Assembly (NCBI GenBank): GCA_963560005.1 | Contig: CAUWNG010000024.1 | Coordinates: forward strand, 1-41,899 | Direction: 5' to 3' | Length of the DNA stretch: 41,899 nucleotides | Source of the DNA: CAG-273 sp963560005 | Lineage (GTDB): Bacteria > Bacillota > Clostridia > TANB77 > CAG-508 | Shown: one piece after another, positions 8,673 through 16,784 of the stretch | Layout of the letters: every line of letters begins with the position of its first letter | How positions within the stretch are numbered: the first letter of the stretch is position 1 | Translations under genes and position numbers: made by a program | The notes under the pieces: generated by a model | The model's database searches: none | Told to the model about the DNA's origin: nothing | Seen by the model: only the letters and a program-made list of their open reading frames with translations

Positions 8673-8725
8673 AAAACATCACCTAAGTTGATGTTAACAT
8701 TTATTTTTAGATTTGACAATAGTTT

Positions 8726-9283
8726 TTACTTAATTTCTGTGGCTTGTACGCAAAGTCTTTGAGGTCTTTTGTTTGTAATACAAGTAATTAAAGTTAGTTT
8801 ATTTTCTTCTGTTGGCTCTAGTAGACTCCAGTCAGTTTCATATATTGCTTGTATATTATCTATTTTATATTCTCTTGTATAAAATTTAGTTTGATATTGG
8901 ATAATATCTCCTTTTTCTAGTTCATTGATTCTAGCAAAAAAAGCGAGATTGCCTCCTCTGTTATGTGCTGCTAGACCAATATTGCCATCAAATGTGGCAG
9001 TACCTTCTATATGACCAATATATTTACTTAAAACCTCATTGCTAGTTCCTTCCCTTACTGTTGCTTTTAGTCCAATTTTTTCAACACTTAGTATTCCTAG
9101 TACTTCTTCATTCCAAACATCTTCCACTTCATTATATACAATATTTTCATAATTTGAATCAGTAGTAATTGAATCTACATCAACTAATTCATTGTTTTTG
9201 TTATATAAAAAAATACCTATCGCAATAATGATAAGTACAATAATAGCAATAATACTTAATACAATAATTTTATGCTTTTTCAT
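8726..9283 (-). CDS. Sortase (class D/A type transpeptidase)
   Basis: The enzyme cleaves an LPXTG-like signal and joins the protein to the wall or to another subunit. This 185-residue protein has an N-terminal membrane helix (about 6-27), the catalytic histidine in AAHNRGG (His107), the cysteine in TLITC (Cys168) and the arginine in PQRLCV (Arg176), all in the right order and spacing. AGGAGG precedes the ATG at 9283. The obvious substrate is the adhesin two genes downstream, which ends in LPRTGF but lacks a membrane anchor, so the usual capture at the membrane is unclear. Sortases are common in conjugative elements of Gram-positive bacteria. Confidence 0.9.
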   Translation of the reverse strand: MKKHKIIVLSIIAIIVLIIIAIGIFLYNKNNELVDVDSITTDSNYENIVYNEVEDVWNEEVLGILSVEKIGLKATVREGTSNEVLSKYIGHIEGTATFDGNIGLAAHNRGGNLAFFARINELEKGDIIQYQTKFYTREYKIDNIQAIYETDWSLLEPTEENKLTLITCITNKRPQRLCVQATEIK

Positions 9284-9292
9284 TACATCCTC

Positions 9293-10354
9293 CTAGACTA
9301 TAATTTCAATTTCACTATTCTTTACATCACATATAAATTGTTTATCAAAATATTTTACAGTAATATTTTGACCATACCATTTGTTATATAAGTCATTCTT
9401 TAGAACTATTTTATACTTTCTTGAAATATCTTCATCTTGTGGTGTTATATCAACTAATTTTTCATTTGCTTTTACCTTTGTTTTTCTTACTAATTTCCAA
9501 GTATTATTTTTATAATTGTAAATAGATACATTTTTTCTGTTTATAAGAATAATACCACTACAAATTAGAATACCTGTTCCAGTAGCAACAGTTGGTGCAA
9601 CCACATTGTTTTTAGTTTTTTGTTTCTCCTCTATTTTTTGTGTTGGAACTTCGGTATATTCCATTGTTAATGTAACAGTATCAACAACTTCTTTTTCTAG
9701 TTTTCCATTATATTTTACGGTAGCAATATAATTAGTTACTACTGTTCTTTCTTTTATCGCTTCATACTTCATAATTCCATTGTATAGAACTGGTACATCT
9801 TGTCCGTCTATTATTTGTGTTTTGCTAACTGTCCATACTGGATTTACTAAATAATATGTTGTATCGTCTTTTTCTATTGTCTTTGGAATATTATTAAGTT
9901 CATTGCTTTTTATATTTTTATATTCTTTTTCGTAATATACCTTATATTCTTCTCTATAACTATCATTTGGTTTAATTGTTACAGAAGATTTATCAATTTT
10001 TAATGTCCCAGTATATCCATTTTCTTTTATATTAAGTTCTTGTTCAAACATATTTAAAATTTCATATTTGTCAGTTGTATTAACAATTAAATCTTCTTCT
10101 ATTTCTTCATTTTTAGATACTACCTTTTTATTTTCTTTTTCTGTAATATCAGCCAACTTATATGTAATTCCATCTTTACTTATTTCCTGTTCTAATATTT
10201 CTTTATAATCTTCAATTTGATTCACTTTCACATTTTTTTCTTCTTCAAATGTTTTTAAATTATTATCTGTTGCATTGCTTGTTAGCATATTTCCAAATAT
10301 TACTGATAAGAGTGTAGCAAATAATATAATCGGCATTATTTTTCTTTTTACCAT
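9293..10354 (-). CDS. Secreted, membrane-anchored conjugation-associated protein
   Basis: The 353-residue protein has a signal peptide (about 1-29), an extracellular part of about 220 residues built of repeated beta-rich stretches (such as YREEYKVYYEKEYKNI), one membrane helix (about 254-271, VVAPTVATGTGILICSGIIL) and a cytoplasmic tail of about 80 residues. This topology resembles the CD1107-type envelope proteins of Tn1549-like elements, but I cannot confirm homology. It lies ten bases upstream of sortase. GGAAGGAG marks the ATG at 10354. Role in mating-channel assembly or contact is inferred from position. Confidence 0.6.
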   Translation of the reverse strand: MVKRKIMPIILFATLLSVIFGNMLTSNATDNNLKTFEEEKNVKVNQIEDYKEILEQEISKDGITYKLADITEKENKKVVSKNEEIEEDLIVNTTDKYEILNMFEQELNIKENGYTGTLKIDKSSVTIKPNDSYREEYKVYYEKEYKNIKSNELNNIPKTIEKDDTTYYLVNPVWTVSKTQIIDGQDVPVLYNGIMKYEAIKERTVVTNYIATVKYNGKLEKEVVDTVTLTMEYTEVPTQKIEEKQKTKNNVVAPTVATGTGILICSGIILINRKNVSIYNYKNNTWKLVRKTKVKANEKLVDITPQDEDISRKYKIVLKNDLYNKWYGQNITVKYFDKQFICDVKNSEIEIIV

Positions 10355-10367
10355 AAATTCTCCTTCC

Positions 10368-10538
10368 TTATTTTGATTTCAAAATATTTTTACTTTTTAA
10401 ATCTTTAACAATTAAATTTGTAATATAATCTTTCATTGTTAAATCTGGACTTATACTCATTAAGTATTGCCTCATTATTTTATGAATGTTACCATTCATT
10501 GCAAAACATACATGCTTACTACTTATATCTTTATTCAA
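10368..10538 (-). CDS. Small RHH-like protein (56 residues) overlapping the upstream gene
   Basis: The gene starts with TTG at 10538 inside the end of the upstream gene. The purine run GAGGAGGAAGAAGAA, which codes the upstream acidic tail, also serves as ribosome-binding site. It ends with AAATCAAAATAA fourteen bases before the next ATG. The sequence MNKDISSKHVCFAMNGNIHK is followed by SPDLTMKDYITNLIVKDLKS, which matches in pattern the N-terminal part of the upstream protein (VTLKAYVTGVIEENLEKN). Both look like ribbon-helix-helix proteins, so this is likely a small DNA-binding partner. The same overlap design recurs at 24763 and 23048. Confidence 0.65.
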   Translation of the reverse strand: MNKDISSKHVCFAMNGNIHKIMRQYLMSISPDLTMKDYITNLIVKDLKSKNILKSK

Positions 10539-11124
10539 ATTCTTCTTCCTCCTCTTTTAATTTATTTTTAGATAATTTCTTTTCTAAATCTTTTTTTGTT
10601 CTTTCTTGTTTTAATTGTTTTAAAAAATCAGGCGTTACTTTTACATTGTTTTCTTTTGAATTTTCCTTTTCTTTATTTGGTTCAACATTTTTCTTTTTTA
10701 TAACATTTTGGTTATTTTGTTTATCTTTATCCGGCACACTTTGCTTATCTTCTTTATTTTCTTGCTTTTGTTCATTAACTTGATTTATATTTTCTTCTCC
10801 CTTTTTTTCTAATGTTTGTTTATTAGTTTCTTGTTTTTGAGTTTCTTTTAAACTTTCTTTAGTTTTTATATTTTCCTGTTCCTTTTCAGTTACTGGTTTT
10901 ACTTCTTCATTTATTTCTTCCTTTTGTTCTACCAATGTATCAGTTTTATCTTCTACTTTTGTACTTTCTTCTTGCTTATTTAACTCTCTATTTTTTTCTA
11001 AATTTTCTTCTATCACCCCTGTAACATAAGCTTTAAGAGTTACATTATTCTCTAGTAGATGGTATTTAATTTTCTTTTGTAATTGTTCACTTATTGTGAT
11101 CGCTAAAACTTTCTTATTTTCCAT
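10531..11124 (-). CDS. RHH-like N-terminal domain with long charged Lys/Glu/Gln tail
   Basis: Residues 1-50 of this 197-residue protein (LAITISEQLQKKIKYHLLEN, then TLKAYVTGVIEENL) have the strand-helix-helix pattern of ribbon-helix-helix DNA-binding proteins. The remaining 145 residues are low-complexity Lys, Glu, Gln and Asn, probably disordered or coiled, ending in EEEEEFE. It starts 17 bases after the membrane protein encoded upstream and overlaps the 56-residue gene by 8 bases. It may be a regulator or DNA-segregation helper of the ICE. No specific function can be given. Confidence 0.55.
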   Translation of the reverse strand: MENKKVLAITISEQLQKKIKYHLLENNVTLKAYVTGVIEENLEKNRELNKQEESTKVEDKTDTLVEQKEEINEEVKPVTEKEQENIKTKESLKETQKQETNKQTLEKKGEENINQVNEQKQENKEDKQSVPDKDKQNNQNVIKKKNVEPNKEKENSKENNVKVTPDFLKQLKQERTKKDLEKKLSKNKLKEEEEEFE

Positions 11125-11141
11125 AAAATCATTTACTCCTT

Positions 11142-11807
11142 CTAATTACTAAATATTTGCAATAGTAAACTTCTTAATTGTTCATTAAATAAAACAGTAA
11201 TTCCTATACTTGTTAATATAAAGAATAATATTCCTATTATCAGTTTTACTATTTTTGTTATTACTTCCAATAAAAAGAAACACACATTATTATTTTTATG
11301 TGTATTTCCTCTTTTAAAAAATTGTATTATATTTTTAATTCTATTATTTATAGCTTTTTTTCTACTGTTTTTCTTTGTTATTTTTTCCTGCTCTTTTTTG
11401 TCAAACACTATAACTTGTTTCTTTTGTATTCCCTTATCAGACAATGCTTCAGTCAACTGTTTTTCTATTGTATCTTCCGAATCGACATCTACTAAATTAT
11501 AAAGTTGCATTTGATATAATTGTTCTAATAATAAAGAATTATCTTTATAACTTGCTACAACAATAATTCTTATTGTAGGGTACATTATTTTTAACTGACT
11601 AATTATTTTTGATAATTTTTCAATGTCTATTATAGAATTAGTATCAATTACAAAATATCTTATAACATTAAAGTTAACATTTGTTTCTTTTATATATTCC
11701 TCAATATTAACACTATAATCTGTTTCATAAAGAATCAATATATTTTTATCTTTACATACTTTTTTTATTGCATCCCTGACTTTGTCTTTTGCTATGTAGT
11801 TAAGCAT
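11142..11807 (-). CDS. Receiver-like cytoplasmic domain with C-terminal membrane hairpin
   Basis: The 221-residue protein has an alpha/beta fold at about 1-125 that looks like a receiver or a CpaE-type pseudo-receiver: alternating strands (NILILYETDY, RIIVVASYKD) and helices with LYQMQLYNLVDVD near the place of the fifth strand. A basic linker follows (KKNSRKKAINNRIKNIIQFF), then one or two membrane helices (about 177-207). CpaE-like proteins position pilus and secretion machines, so a role in locating the transfer apparatus is conceivable but is inference only. It lies between the RHH-like gene and a 61-residue membrane protein. Confidence 0.5.
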   Translation of the reverse strand: MLNYIAKDKVRDAIKKVCKDKNILILYETDYSVNIEEYIKETNVNFNVIRYFVIDTNSIIDIEKLSKIISQLKIMYPTIRIIVVASYKDNSLLLEQLYQMQLYNLVDVDSEDTIEKQLTEALSDKGIQKKQVIVFDKKEQEKITKKNSRKKAINNRIKNIIQFFKRGNTHKNNNVCFFLLEVITKIVKLIIGILFFILTSIGITVLFNEQLRSLLLQIFSN

Positions 11808-11822
11808 AAATAACCACCTCCC

Positions 11823-12008
11823 TTAATCTAGCCATTTTTCTTCAAATGGTACATTATATATTACATTTCCTAACTTTAAATTTGTAACTTCATTAGTTTT
11901 TTGTTCTTGCTTTCCTATTTTCCAAAATAAATTATTACATATACTTAAAGCCACAAGTATAATTACTATGATTATGTATAATATTAATTCTTTTATATTC
12001 TTATTCAA
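11823..12008 (-). CDS. Small single-pass membrane protein (61 residues)
   Basis: It starts with TTG at 12008 behind GGAGG. A membrane helix spans about 7-29 (LILYIIIVIILVALSICNNL), followed by a short outside segment TNLKLGNVIYNVPFEEKWLD. That segment matches in pattern the linker of the M23 peptidase next door (NDLKVGEIIYKGKFPIPVE). It looks like a duplicated N-terminal anchor and linker without the enzyme domain, either a remnant or an accessory subunit of the wall hydrolase. Confidence 0.55.
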   Translation of the reverse strand: MNKNIKELILYIIIVIILVALSICNNLFWKIGKQEQKTNEVTNLKLGNVIYNVPFEEKWLD

Positions 12009-12190
12009 TTTAATTCCTCCATTTTAACCTCCATTCGAGCGAATTTATGCTCGAACAAAAACTTTATTTAATAACCTCTATAAATTCGTGAAAATGTTAT
12101 AGGTTAAAATTAGCCATCTCAAAATTAGTTAGAATTTTGAGGGCGATAGTGATTGTAGCCAGTAGTGTGAAAAACTTTTTTTTACACTAC
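12009..12190 (-). other. Structured spacer between the M23 peptidase and the 61-residue gene
   Basis: Three stem-loops are visible on the minus strand: GTAGTGT/ACACTAC, CTCAAAATTC.../...AATTTTGAG, and TTCGAGCATAAATTCGCTCGAA. There is no reading frame and no clear T-run. It may be an RNA leader, a processing site or a small RNA. Confidence 0.35.
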
Positions 12191-12755
12191 TCACATTTTA
12201 TCAAATAAATACGGTGCTGGATCAATTTGTGTCTTATCTTCTAATCTTATTTCAAAATGCAAATGGTCACCTGTTGAGTTTCCGTGTTGTTCCTTGTATT
12301 CCTATAATTTGTCCTTCTATTACATTTTGATTTTCTTTTACTTTTAGGGAATTATCCTGCATATGAGCATAAAAAGTATAAAAAGTTTTACCACTTTCGT
12401 CTTTATGTTTTATTTCTACACAATTTCCATATCCACTTTGCCATCCTGCCCAAGTTACTGTTCCTACTTTTACGCATAATATATTGCTATTCTTTTCGCC
12501 TACAAGGTCTATTCCTTTATGATTAGAAGATACAACACCTCCACCTTTTCTACTTCCGAAGCCACTTGTTACTACTGTAAAATTTTCAACTGGAATAGGA
12601 AATTTACCTTTATAGATTATTTCTCCAACTTTTAAGTCATTAGTTCCTGAAAATTCTGTTTCATCACTACCATTACTGCAAAATTCCAGAAAAGCACAAC
12701 CAATAATTAAAATAAAAAGAGTAACTCCTATGGTTATATATAGTATTTTATGCAT
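12191..12755 (-). CDS. M23/LytM-type peptidoglycan endopeptidase, read through a +1 CGGA recoding site
   Basis: This enzyme opens the wall for the mating channel. Residues about 5-24 are a membrane anchor. The domain begins at VTSGFGSRKGGG and carries the first zinc ligands in SSNHKGIDLVG. In the zero frame the protein ends IQGTTRKLNR and lacks the second zinc motif. Reading CGGA (12281-12284) as glycine gives TTGNSTGDHLHFE, the textbook HxH motif, and a 187-residue protein ending at 12191. The zero-frame stop lies five codons past the site. It overlaps VirB4 by 8 bases. Family certain; recoding inferred. Confidence 0.85.
12281..12284 (-). other. CGGA +1 recoding site 2 (M23 peptidase, codon 158)
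   Basis: The zero frame reads ACA ACA CGG AAA CTC AAC AGG TGA. Decoding CGGA as glycine gives TT-G-NSTGDHLHFE, which restores the zinc-binding HxH motif. Confidence 0.85.
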
Positions 12756-14538
12756 AGCTTTTTACTCTCCTAAATTTTTCGTCAATAAGTTCTTTCTCTA
12801 GTTTATCTATTTGCATATTTATAAATATTTTTCTTATTCCTGCTACAAATAGAGCCTCTCCTATTTTTGCATTATATATTAGTTGTGTTTCTTTATCAGT
12901 TAGCTTAAATGTTTCTTGAACATCCTTTAAGTCTTGTCCATCTAATTTAAAAAATAGTTTATATGTACTATTCGTAAATAAACTTTGACCATACAATCTT
13001 ATTTTCTCATTAAGGAAGTCCTCTATCGACTGTGTAATTACGATAATACTAGAATTGTATTTTCTTGCTCTTTTACTTATATTTTTCAAATACTCTAATG
13101 TCTGTGGAATATTTGGATTTATTAACATATGGCATTCGTCAGCAATTAAAATTGTTCTTTCGTTTACATCTCTGCTCAAGAAATCCCAACAATAAGACAT
13201 TATATTGTAATATTGTGCCCTTTTATATTGTTCTTGAAATTTGTGCATACTACTTGTGTTAAATACAGTCATATCTGTATTTATATCAATATTTGTATAA
13301 CCATTCCAAATATCTGCTGACTGCCCAATACAAATTGGTCTTATTAGAGATAATATTTTTTCAAATGTTTCATTACTAGCTGGTTTGTTTTTTTCTTCGA
13401 TAAAAAAATACAAATCTTCCAGTTTTGGAAAATCTGTATTTCTTAATTTAGAAATATCTGTATTTTTGTTTATATTAAACTTTTGATATAATTCTTCAAG
13501 TAATAACTCTAATGCAGAAAACTCCATATCTTGCAAACTAGGATAAAGAATGGAAAAGAAAGTTCTTAAAAATTGAAAATGCAATGCTAATGAGTTCGTA
13601 TTTTCTTCTCTATCAATTCTTATTTGCAATGGATTTAATATTCCGCCTTTTTCTCCTCCATTACAATTTATAATCTTGCCTCCCAAATTTTCACAAAGAT
13701 ATGAATATTCATTTTCTGGATCAATAACTAATATTTTGCTATTTGGTATTTCGTTATATGCAATATGTTTTACTGCTACACTTTTGCCAGAGCCTGAACT
13801 ACCTACAATAACCATATTACTATTAGTCCTATCAGAATCTTTTTGCCATAAATTGAATATTACAATTCCACCTTTTTCGTTTATTCCTAAATAATATCCA
13901 TTCTTATCTATAAATGTATTTTTGTTAAATAAAAAACCTCCTGTAAAAGTGGTTGTAAGAATATTTCTTCTAAAATAATTATTTAAATCTTCTTGTATTG
14001 TAAAATATGGTGCAACTGATTTAAAACCCTCTTTTAGTAAAAAATTAGTTAATGGTCGTATTTTTAATTTCTGTTTTATTACTTCTTTTTCTATTTCCTT
14101 ACATTTTCTAATAAGATTATTTTCATTTTCATCACTTACTAATATATAAATATTTAAATATGATACTACTTCATTGTTCTGTAATATTCTACTAATAATT
14201 TCACTTGCCTCTTTTATTTCTTGTTCCTTTAATTGTTTACTAGACTCGTTTTTAGCAAGTTTTGCAAGTGCTGTTGCATCTCTTATCCTTCTATCTAGCC
14301 CTTCAAGTAATTCTGCGTTATCGGTAGGCTCAATATTTATACTAAATATAGTACCAATTTCATCTACTAATTTTCCAAGCCATCCAAGTTCCATATTGCT
14401 TGGGTAGTGCATTATTGTATAAATTTTTACATATCTATCACCCACATATATTTTATTTCTATCAAATTTAAAACCACCTACTGGTGTTAACAAATTGATT
14501 AAGTCAAAATTATATTCCGTCTTTTTCAGTCTTTTCAC
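12748..14538 (-). CDS. VirB4/TraE-like conjugation ATPase
   Basis: This ATPase powers assembly of the type IV secretion channel. Walker A is GSSGSGKS (246-253) and Walker B is ILIADE (463-468) followed by CHMLINP; the arginine-rich SKRARKYNSSIIVITQS follows. At 596 residues it is shorter than the 800 or so usual in this group; the missing N-terminal part seems to be the separate protein at 15207-15842. The GTG at 14538 lies inside the ribosome-binding-like AAAGGTGA, so the true start may be the CTG three codons later. It overlaps both the methyltransferase gene upstream and the M23 gene downstream. Confidence 0.9.
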   Translation of the reverse strand: MKRLKKTEYNFDLINLLTPVGGFKFDRNKIYVGDRYVKIYTIMHYPSNMELGWLGKLVDEIGTIFSINIEPTDNAELLEGLDRRIRDATALAKLAKNESSKQLKEQEIKEASEIISRILQNNEVVSYLNIYILVSDENENNLIRKCKEIEKEVIKQKLKIRPLTNFLLKEGFKSVAPYFTIQEDLNNYFRRNILTTTFTGGFLFNKNTFIDKNGYYLGINEKGGIVIFNLWQKDSDRTNSNMVIVGSSGSGKSVAVKHIAYNEIPNSKILVIDPENEYSYLCENLGGKIINCNGGEKGGILNPLQIRIDREENTNSLALHFQFLRTFFSILYPSLQDMEFSALELLLEELYQKFNINKNTDISKLRNTDFPKLEDLYFFIEEKNKPASNETFEKILSLIRPICIGQSADIWNGYTNIDINTDMTVFNTSSMHKFQEQYKRAQYYNIMSYCWDFLSRDVNERTILIADECHMLINPNIPQTLEYLKNISKRARKYNSSIIVITQSIEDFLNEKIRLYGQSLFTNSTYKLFFKLDGQDLKDVQETFKLTDKETQLIYNAKIGEALFVAGIRKIFINMQIDKLEKELIDEKFRRVKSYA

Positions 14539-15223
14539 CTTTCTTTATAAGAACTTCTTCAATTCTTTTCTTTGCTATTTCATAATAATTCTTGTCAATT
14601 TCAAATCCTATGTATCTCCTATTTTGGTTAATTGCACCAACTAAAGTAGTTCCGCTTCCACAGAAACAATCTAAAACTAAATCTCCTTCTTTGCTAGAAT
14701 TTATAATATGCCTTTCTATTAGTTCTAATGGTTTTATCGTGGGATGCTTATATTTTTGTTTATCTACTTTATTTGTTAAAGATAGATAATACTTTCTTTT
14801 AGTATGGTAATTTCCATAAACTTTTACACCCTTTTCTCTAAAAAATAATATGTACTCTGTATCTGGTAAATAATTATTATTTATGAGTGGAGATGGATTT
14901 AACTTGTGCCAAGTAAGTATTTCGTGATTACAATTTTTATCGCTAAAATAATTTAGTAAATCTTTCACTTGCCTTTTAGAGCAGTAAATATAAATATTTA
15001 TCTTTTTCATTTTTTGTATTAAGATATCTAATACTTTTAAATCAAATCCTTCTTTCAATTCTAGTAATTCATTAGCATAATTATTGAACTTGGTTGGCTT
15101 TTTTACTTTGTTTAAATTTAGTAAATATGGTGGATCTATTATTACCAAATCTACACTATTATTATCAAGTAGTTTTAGTCCTTCCATACAGTCCATATTA
15201 TATATTTCATTTGTTTTTAACAT
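14510..15223 (-). CDS. Site-specific DNA methyltransferase (N4-cytosine/N6-adenine, DPPY type)
   Basis: The enzyme methylates DNA with S-adenosylmethionine. The catalytic motif DPPY is at 30-33, and the cofactor motif DCFCGSGTTLVGA follows near 180-192, so the order is that of a beta-class enzyme. HPTIKPLELIERHI is typical of the family. At 237 residues it is complete but small, with little room for a long target-recognition domain. No restriction endonuclease is near, so it is probably an orphan that protects ICE DNA in the recipient. It sits between conjugation genes with overlaps on both sides, and the ICE also has its own metK. Confidence 0.9.
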   Translation of the reverse strand: MLKTNEIYNMDCMEGLKLLDNNSVDLVIIDPPYLLNLNKVKKPTKFNNYANELLELKEGFDLKVLDILIQKMKKINIYIYCSKRQVKDLLNYFSDKNCNHEILTWHKLNPSPLINNNYLPDTEYILFFREKGVKVYGNYHTKRKYYLSLTNKVDKQKYKHPTIKPLELIERHIINSSKEGDLVLDCFCGSGTTLVGAINQNRRYIGFEIDKNYYEIAKKRIEEVLIKKGEKTEKDGI

Positions 15224-15842
15224 TTAACTCCTTTCTATCAATTTTGCTGATATGATTCTTATAATCATTATCTTCGATTTTATAACTAGGCAAATTAAAA
15301 ATTTTTATTAAATAAATAAGTTCTTCCTTATTTAATATTTCACTTTTTAATTCACAATTTCTTAATCTATTTTTCCAATTATTTGCCCTTTTCTGTAATT
15401 CTATTTTTGCTTTTTCTGATTCCTTTTCCCATATTATAAGGAAAAAATCATTTTCTATTATTTCTTTATCGCTTACAAAGTTTTGTAAGAAATTAATTCT
15501 ATTTTCTATTATTTCTCTAAATATTTCATTATCTATTTTTTGTTTTAATTCTTCTTGTTCTTTTATAGTTTCCGTTATATCAACTATTTTGGGTATAACC
15601 AGTATCTTATATGGATACCTCTCATTTGAAAACTCTACACTCATTGAGTTCATTCTATTTACTAATTCTTTTTCTGATAATAGTCCAAAATTCTGTGCTT
15701 TTATGTTTAAAATCATAAGTATAAATCCATCAATAGTAGTTATACAATTATCTTCTATATCTGCAATATTTAAGAATTCGTTTAAACTAATATCTTTTTG
15801 CTTTTTTACTTTATTTAGTATTTTATTAAGAATAGAAATCAC
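15207..15842 (-). CDS. TraC/VirB4 N-terminal-like conjugation protein
   Basis: The 211-residue protein resembles the N-terminal part of conjugation ATPases of Gram-positive elements: SLNEFLNIADIEDNCITTID leads into GFILMILNIKAQNFGLLSEK and then SVEFSNERYPYKILVIPKIV. It has no Walker motifs and no membrane helix. It is encoded just ahead of the shortened VirB4, so the pair may replace one long VirB4. The annotated GTG at 15842 lies inside GAGGTGAT, itself a good ribosome-binding site; an ATT three codons on would have better spacing. It overlaps the methyltransferase by 17 bases. Confidence 0.65.
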   Translation of the reverse strand: MISILNKILNKVKKQKDISLNEFLNIADIEDNCITTIDGFILMILNIKAQNFGLLSEKELVNRMNSMSVEFSNERYPYKILVIPKIVDITETIKEQEELKQKIDNEIFREIIENRINFLQNFVSDKEIIENDFFLIIWEKESEKAKIELQKRANNWKNRLRNCELKSEILNKEELIYLIKIFNLPSYKIEDNDYKNHISKIDRKELNVKNK

Positions 15843-16143
15843 CTCGCATATATCTATATTCCTTTTGCATTGTTTGATATTTAATAATATTTATAATGGA
15901 ATCAGCCATTGAAGAATTATTCCTATCTTTAGTAAATGCAATAAAACTTACAACTAATGAGCCTATAACAATTAGTGTAGAGATTAGTGGTTGTTTGAAA
16001 ATCAAATATACTACATAAGCTATAACTCCACATATTGAACCACATATTATAGTTTTTATTAGTTCTTGTGTTCCAAATCCTTCAACAAACTCTGTTTTCA
16101 ATCTAATTTGGCTTGGCATTTTTAGTAATATTTTATCTTCCAT
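15826..16143 (-). CDS. PrgI/VirB3-like inner-membrane conjugation protein
   Basis: The 105-residue protein has a short cytoplasmic start, IRLKTEFVEGFGTQELIKTI, then two adjacent membrane helices (about 30-48 and 53-70) and a tail ending in YQTMQKEYRYMRGDFYS. This topology and the position before VirB4 fit the PrgI family, the VirB3 equivalent of Gram-positive type IV systems. The ATG at 16143 has an AAAGGA site. It overlaps the next gene by 17 bases. Confidence 0.75.
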   Translation of the reverse strand: MEDKILLKMPSQIRLKTEFVEGFGTQELIKTIICGSICGVIAYVVYLIFKQPLISTLIVIGSLVVSFIAFTKDRNNSSMADSIINIIKYQTMQKEYRYMRGDFYS

Positions 16144-16145
16144 AA

Positions 16146-16778
16146 TTAGTTTTTTCCTTTCATATTTGTAATCAAATTATTATCAAGTCTTTCTTTAAGT
16201 CCTTGCATATTCTTAAATTCTATGTATTGGTTATAAGTGTAATCTGCTGGAAATATTAAACCGTCACTATCTCTAAAATAATCTGCTGCAGCGAAAAAAC
16301 CTTTAAATGTTCCCTGACATTCAGAAAACGGTTTTAAAACTGAACAATTTGCAATTGTATATTTTTCAATATCAGATACCATAGTGGAAGAAGAATGAAG
16401 AATTTTTGTAAATTTCCCTTCTCCTTCATTTGCAGATAGTTTCATACTGGTGTCTGTTACAACATATATCTTTCCATCAATATTTACAGTTTCCCTATTT
16501 TGACAATCTTTATCTACTGCATCACCTATTGTAAGTTCTGTCTTCTGATTATCAACTATTTCTGCAGTACTTCCAAAATAAAACCTTGGAATGTTTACAA
16601 TACTTAATCCCAAAGTAATTAGTATTGTTGCAATTAACAAATGTTTAATTAACTTAACATATTTTTCTTTTTCGTCAGGCTCTGTACTCATCTTAATTAG
16701 CAAAATTATAAACGTAACTCCTGCTATTGCTATACCTATATTCCTTAATACAGTAATAATTTCTTTTAAACTTTCTAT
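16146..16778 (-). CDS. Pilin-like two-helix membrane protein with outside domain, probable AUA start
   Basis: From the first ordinary start (ATG, 16703) the protein would be 185 residues and lack a helix. The frame stays open upstream to 16787 and encodes ESLKEIITVLRNIGIAIAG and VTFIILLIKMSTEPDEKEKY, a hydrophobic helix joined by a charged loop to the next helix (LLIATILITLGLSIVNI). That is the layout of VirB2/Maff2-like subunits. No ATG or GTG, and no TTG except inside the helix, exists there; an ATA at 16778 lies nine bases after GGAGG. A domain of about 130 residues with three cysteines follows the second helix. With that start it has 210 residues. Confidence 0.6.
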   Translation of the reverse strand: MESLKEIITVLRNIGIAIAGVTFIILLIKMSTEPDEKEKYVKLIKHLLIATILITLGLSIVNIPRFYFGSTAEIVDNQKTELTIGDAVDKDCQNRETVNIDGKIYVVTDTSMKLSANEGEGKFTKILHSSSTMVSDIEKYTIANCSVLKPFSECQGTFKGFFAAADYFRDSDGLIFPADYTYNQYIEFKNMQGLKERLDNNLITNMKGKN

Positions 16779-16784
16779 TTTCCA

